A stretch of DNA of 6,218 nt from Actinomycetes bacterium (lineage in GTDB: Bacteria; Actinomycetota; Coriobacteriia; WRKU01; WQUG01), in contig JAIRWZ010000090.1 of assembly GCA_031268615.1 (NCBI GenBank), forward strand, positions 1 to 6,218, read 5' to 3'. Positions 5,077-6,218 of this stretch are shown here, piece by piece (within the stretch, counting starts at the first letter, position 1; each line of letters begins with the position of its first letter). The position numbers and the translations under genes are program-made. The notes beneath the pieces were generated by a model that did no database searches, was not told where the DNA came from, and worked only from the letters and a program-made list of their open reading frames with translations.

Positions 5077-6218
5077 CGCGCCTGCGCTTTACAATCTTTT
5101 CGATTCTGGCCGATGCCGCTCTGGTAAACGCCGCGGTCATCGCTGCTTTTTTTGTGCGCTTTTTCGGTCAGGTGCCAAGCTACAATTTCCGGGCATATCT
5201 GGCGCTGGCTCCTCTCCTCACGGTAGGCTATCTCATTGCGGGCTGGCTCTACGGTCTGTACGAGCCCGAACAGCTCGACAGCCCCTGGTCCGTCACGTCC
5301 CACGTGCTGCAGGCGGTGACGCTGGGAACCTTCCTGTTGGTGGCGCTGGCTTTTTTGGGCGGCGCGGGCACGACGGCCTTCTCGCGCTGGACGATACCGC
5401 TCACCGGGCTTTTTGCGCTTATCTTGCTGATTGGCTGGCGTCTGCTTTTCCTGCGCTTTGCCACGATACAGTGGCCGGAGCAACGTACCATCATCGTCGG
5501 ACTTAGCGAGACCGCGGCAGACCTGGCGCGCTCTCTTTGCGAACGCACAAAATGGGGGTGGGACTTCCTCGGTTTTGTGATGTTAGGAAGCGAGCGCGTC
5601 CATACCAGCGAGACGATTCCAGCCTCGGCTCCCGCGCCAGACGTAAGGTCAACGTATGCCGGTTTCCCTGTTCTGGGCACTGATACGGACTTGCCTGCTC
5701 TCATCGAAAGGCACGACATAAATCGGGTCCTGGTGGCCGAGCCAATACATCTGCGTGAATTTGTCGAAAGTTTGGTGCTGGACGACTTTCCGCGCCTTAG
5801 CGTGGATGTTGTGCCGGAGCTGTACGAAACTTTTATTGGACACACCGACACCATCGTGGGTGATATACCGCTCATGCGTATCGTCAGTGGATTTACGCCC
5901 CGCTATCAGCGTATCGTCAAACGTAGTATCGACGTGGGGGGGGCTGTGGTAGTGCTGCTGGTGACGTCACCGCTGACAGTAATGGTCGCACTCGCTTCCC
6001 TTGTTTCTCAGGGGCGCCCTTTGTTGTATAAGCAGGCGCGGGTGGGTCGCGATCTCAAGGAATTCCAAGTCTACAAATTTCGCACCATGGTACGGGATGC
6101 AGAGGGGGCGACCGGACCGATTTTAGCTGCCAGCAACGACCCACGTGTTACGCCGGTGGGACGCTTTTTGCGTAAATTTCGCATCGACGAGCTGCCGCAA
6201 CTGCTGAACATTCTGCGT
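5073..6218 (+). CDS. Polyprenyl-phosphate sugar-1-phosphate transferase, WbaP/WcaJ-like (3' end outside window)
   Basis: 382 residues are open to the window edge; full-length members have about 450-480. It would start glycan assembly by moving a sugar-1-phosphate from an NDP-sugar onto undecaprenyl phosphate at the inner membrane face. Four hydrophobic segments lie at about 8-31, 42-62, 77-96 and 106-127, followed by a soluble nucleotide-binding-like domain (RTIIVGLSETA at 138-148). The catalytic bacterial sugar transferase domain begins at RYQRIVKRSID (277-287), has a membrane-embedded hydrophobic stretch at 288-311, then ARVGRD, YKFRTM (334-339) and D342/E344 near the expected acidic catalytic site. 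RIDELPQLLNI is at the edge. The start is TTG 5073, overlapping the previous stop by 4 bases (TTGA), with AGGAAG 10 bases upstream. No ATG or GTG nearby keeps the first membrane segment. A G8 tract at 5936-5943 lies in frame. The first sugar (glucose, galactose or other) is unknown. Confidence 0.9.
   Translation, partial: MTRLRFTIFSILADAALVNAAVIAAFFVRFFGQVPSYNFRAYLALAPLLTVGYLIAGWLYGLYEPEQLDSPWSVTSHVLQAVTLGTFLLVALAFLGGAGTTAFSRWTIPLTGLFALILLIGWRLLFLRFATIQWPEQRTIIVGLSETAADLARSLCERTKWGWDFLGFVMLGSERVHTSETIPASAPAPDVRSTYAGFPVLGTDTDLPALIERHDINRVLVAEPIHLREFVESLVLDDFPRLSVDVVPELYETFIGHTDTIVGDIPLMRIVSGFTPRYQRIVKRSIDVGGAVVVLLVTSPLTVMVALASLVSQGRPLLYKQARVGRDLKEFQVYKFRTMVRDAEGATGPILAASNDPRVTPVGRFLRKFRIDELPQLLNILR

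Noticed and set aside
5249..5875. Minus-strand open frame of 208 codons near the window end
   Set aside because: It lies wholly opposite the sugar transferase, whose domain and membrane pattern are continuous on the + strand. The minus-strand product is Ser/Arg/Pro-rich with no motif.

Overview
The window looks like part of a chromosome of a free-living bacterium with moderately high GC. It holds the end of a pyruvate:ferredoxin oxidoreductase (POR) locus, followed by the start of a cell-surface polysaccharide (EPS, capsule or O-antigen type) gene cluster. All genes are on the + strand. The multi-subunit POR points to an anaerobic or facultatively anaerobic lineage. The overall style resembles Chloroflexota (Anaerolineae-like), but that is an impression from memory of similar proteins and was not tested.

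Layout: (1) bases 1-83 are the last codons of a gene, probably the POR alpha subunit (porA). (2) 95-1036 is a complete POR beta subunit (porB), whose ribosome binding site overlaps the porA stop. (3) 1037-1213 is a repeat-rich gap. It holds a GGGCCCTCG repeat array with a perfect 9-bp hairpin, a G7 run, a 15-bp direct repeat and a plausible promoter. (4) 1214-2479 is a GT4 glycosyltransferase carrying an in-frame 12-bp tandem repeat. (5) 2480-3937 is a phosphoglucomutase/phosphomannomutase. (6) 3937-5076 is a second GT4 glycosyltransferase. (7) From 5073 to the window edge runs a polyprenyl-phosphate sugar-1-phosphate transferase (WbaP/WcaJ-like), cut off before its C-terminus.

Genes 4-7 abut or overlap by 0, 1 and 4 bases, so they almost certainly form one translationally coupled operon. 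The mutase would make a hexose-1-phosphate for NDP-sugar synthesis. The sugar transferase would load the first sugar phosphate onto undecaprenyl phosphate. The two GT4 enzymes would extend the lipid-linked sugar. POR is probably a separate transcription unit that happens to lie next door.

I found no RNA gene, CRISPR array, insertion sequence, phage or defence gene. The gene content is ordinary. The unusual signals are short repeats: the intergenic arrays, the GT4 tandem repeat and a G8 tract inside the sugar transferase. I see no strong case for a new biological system.
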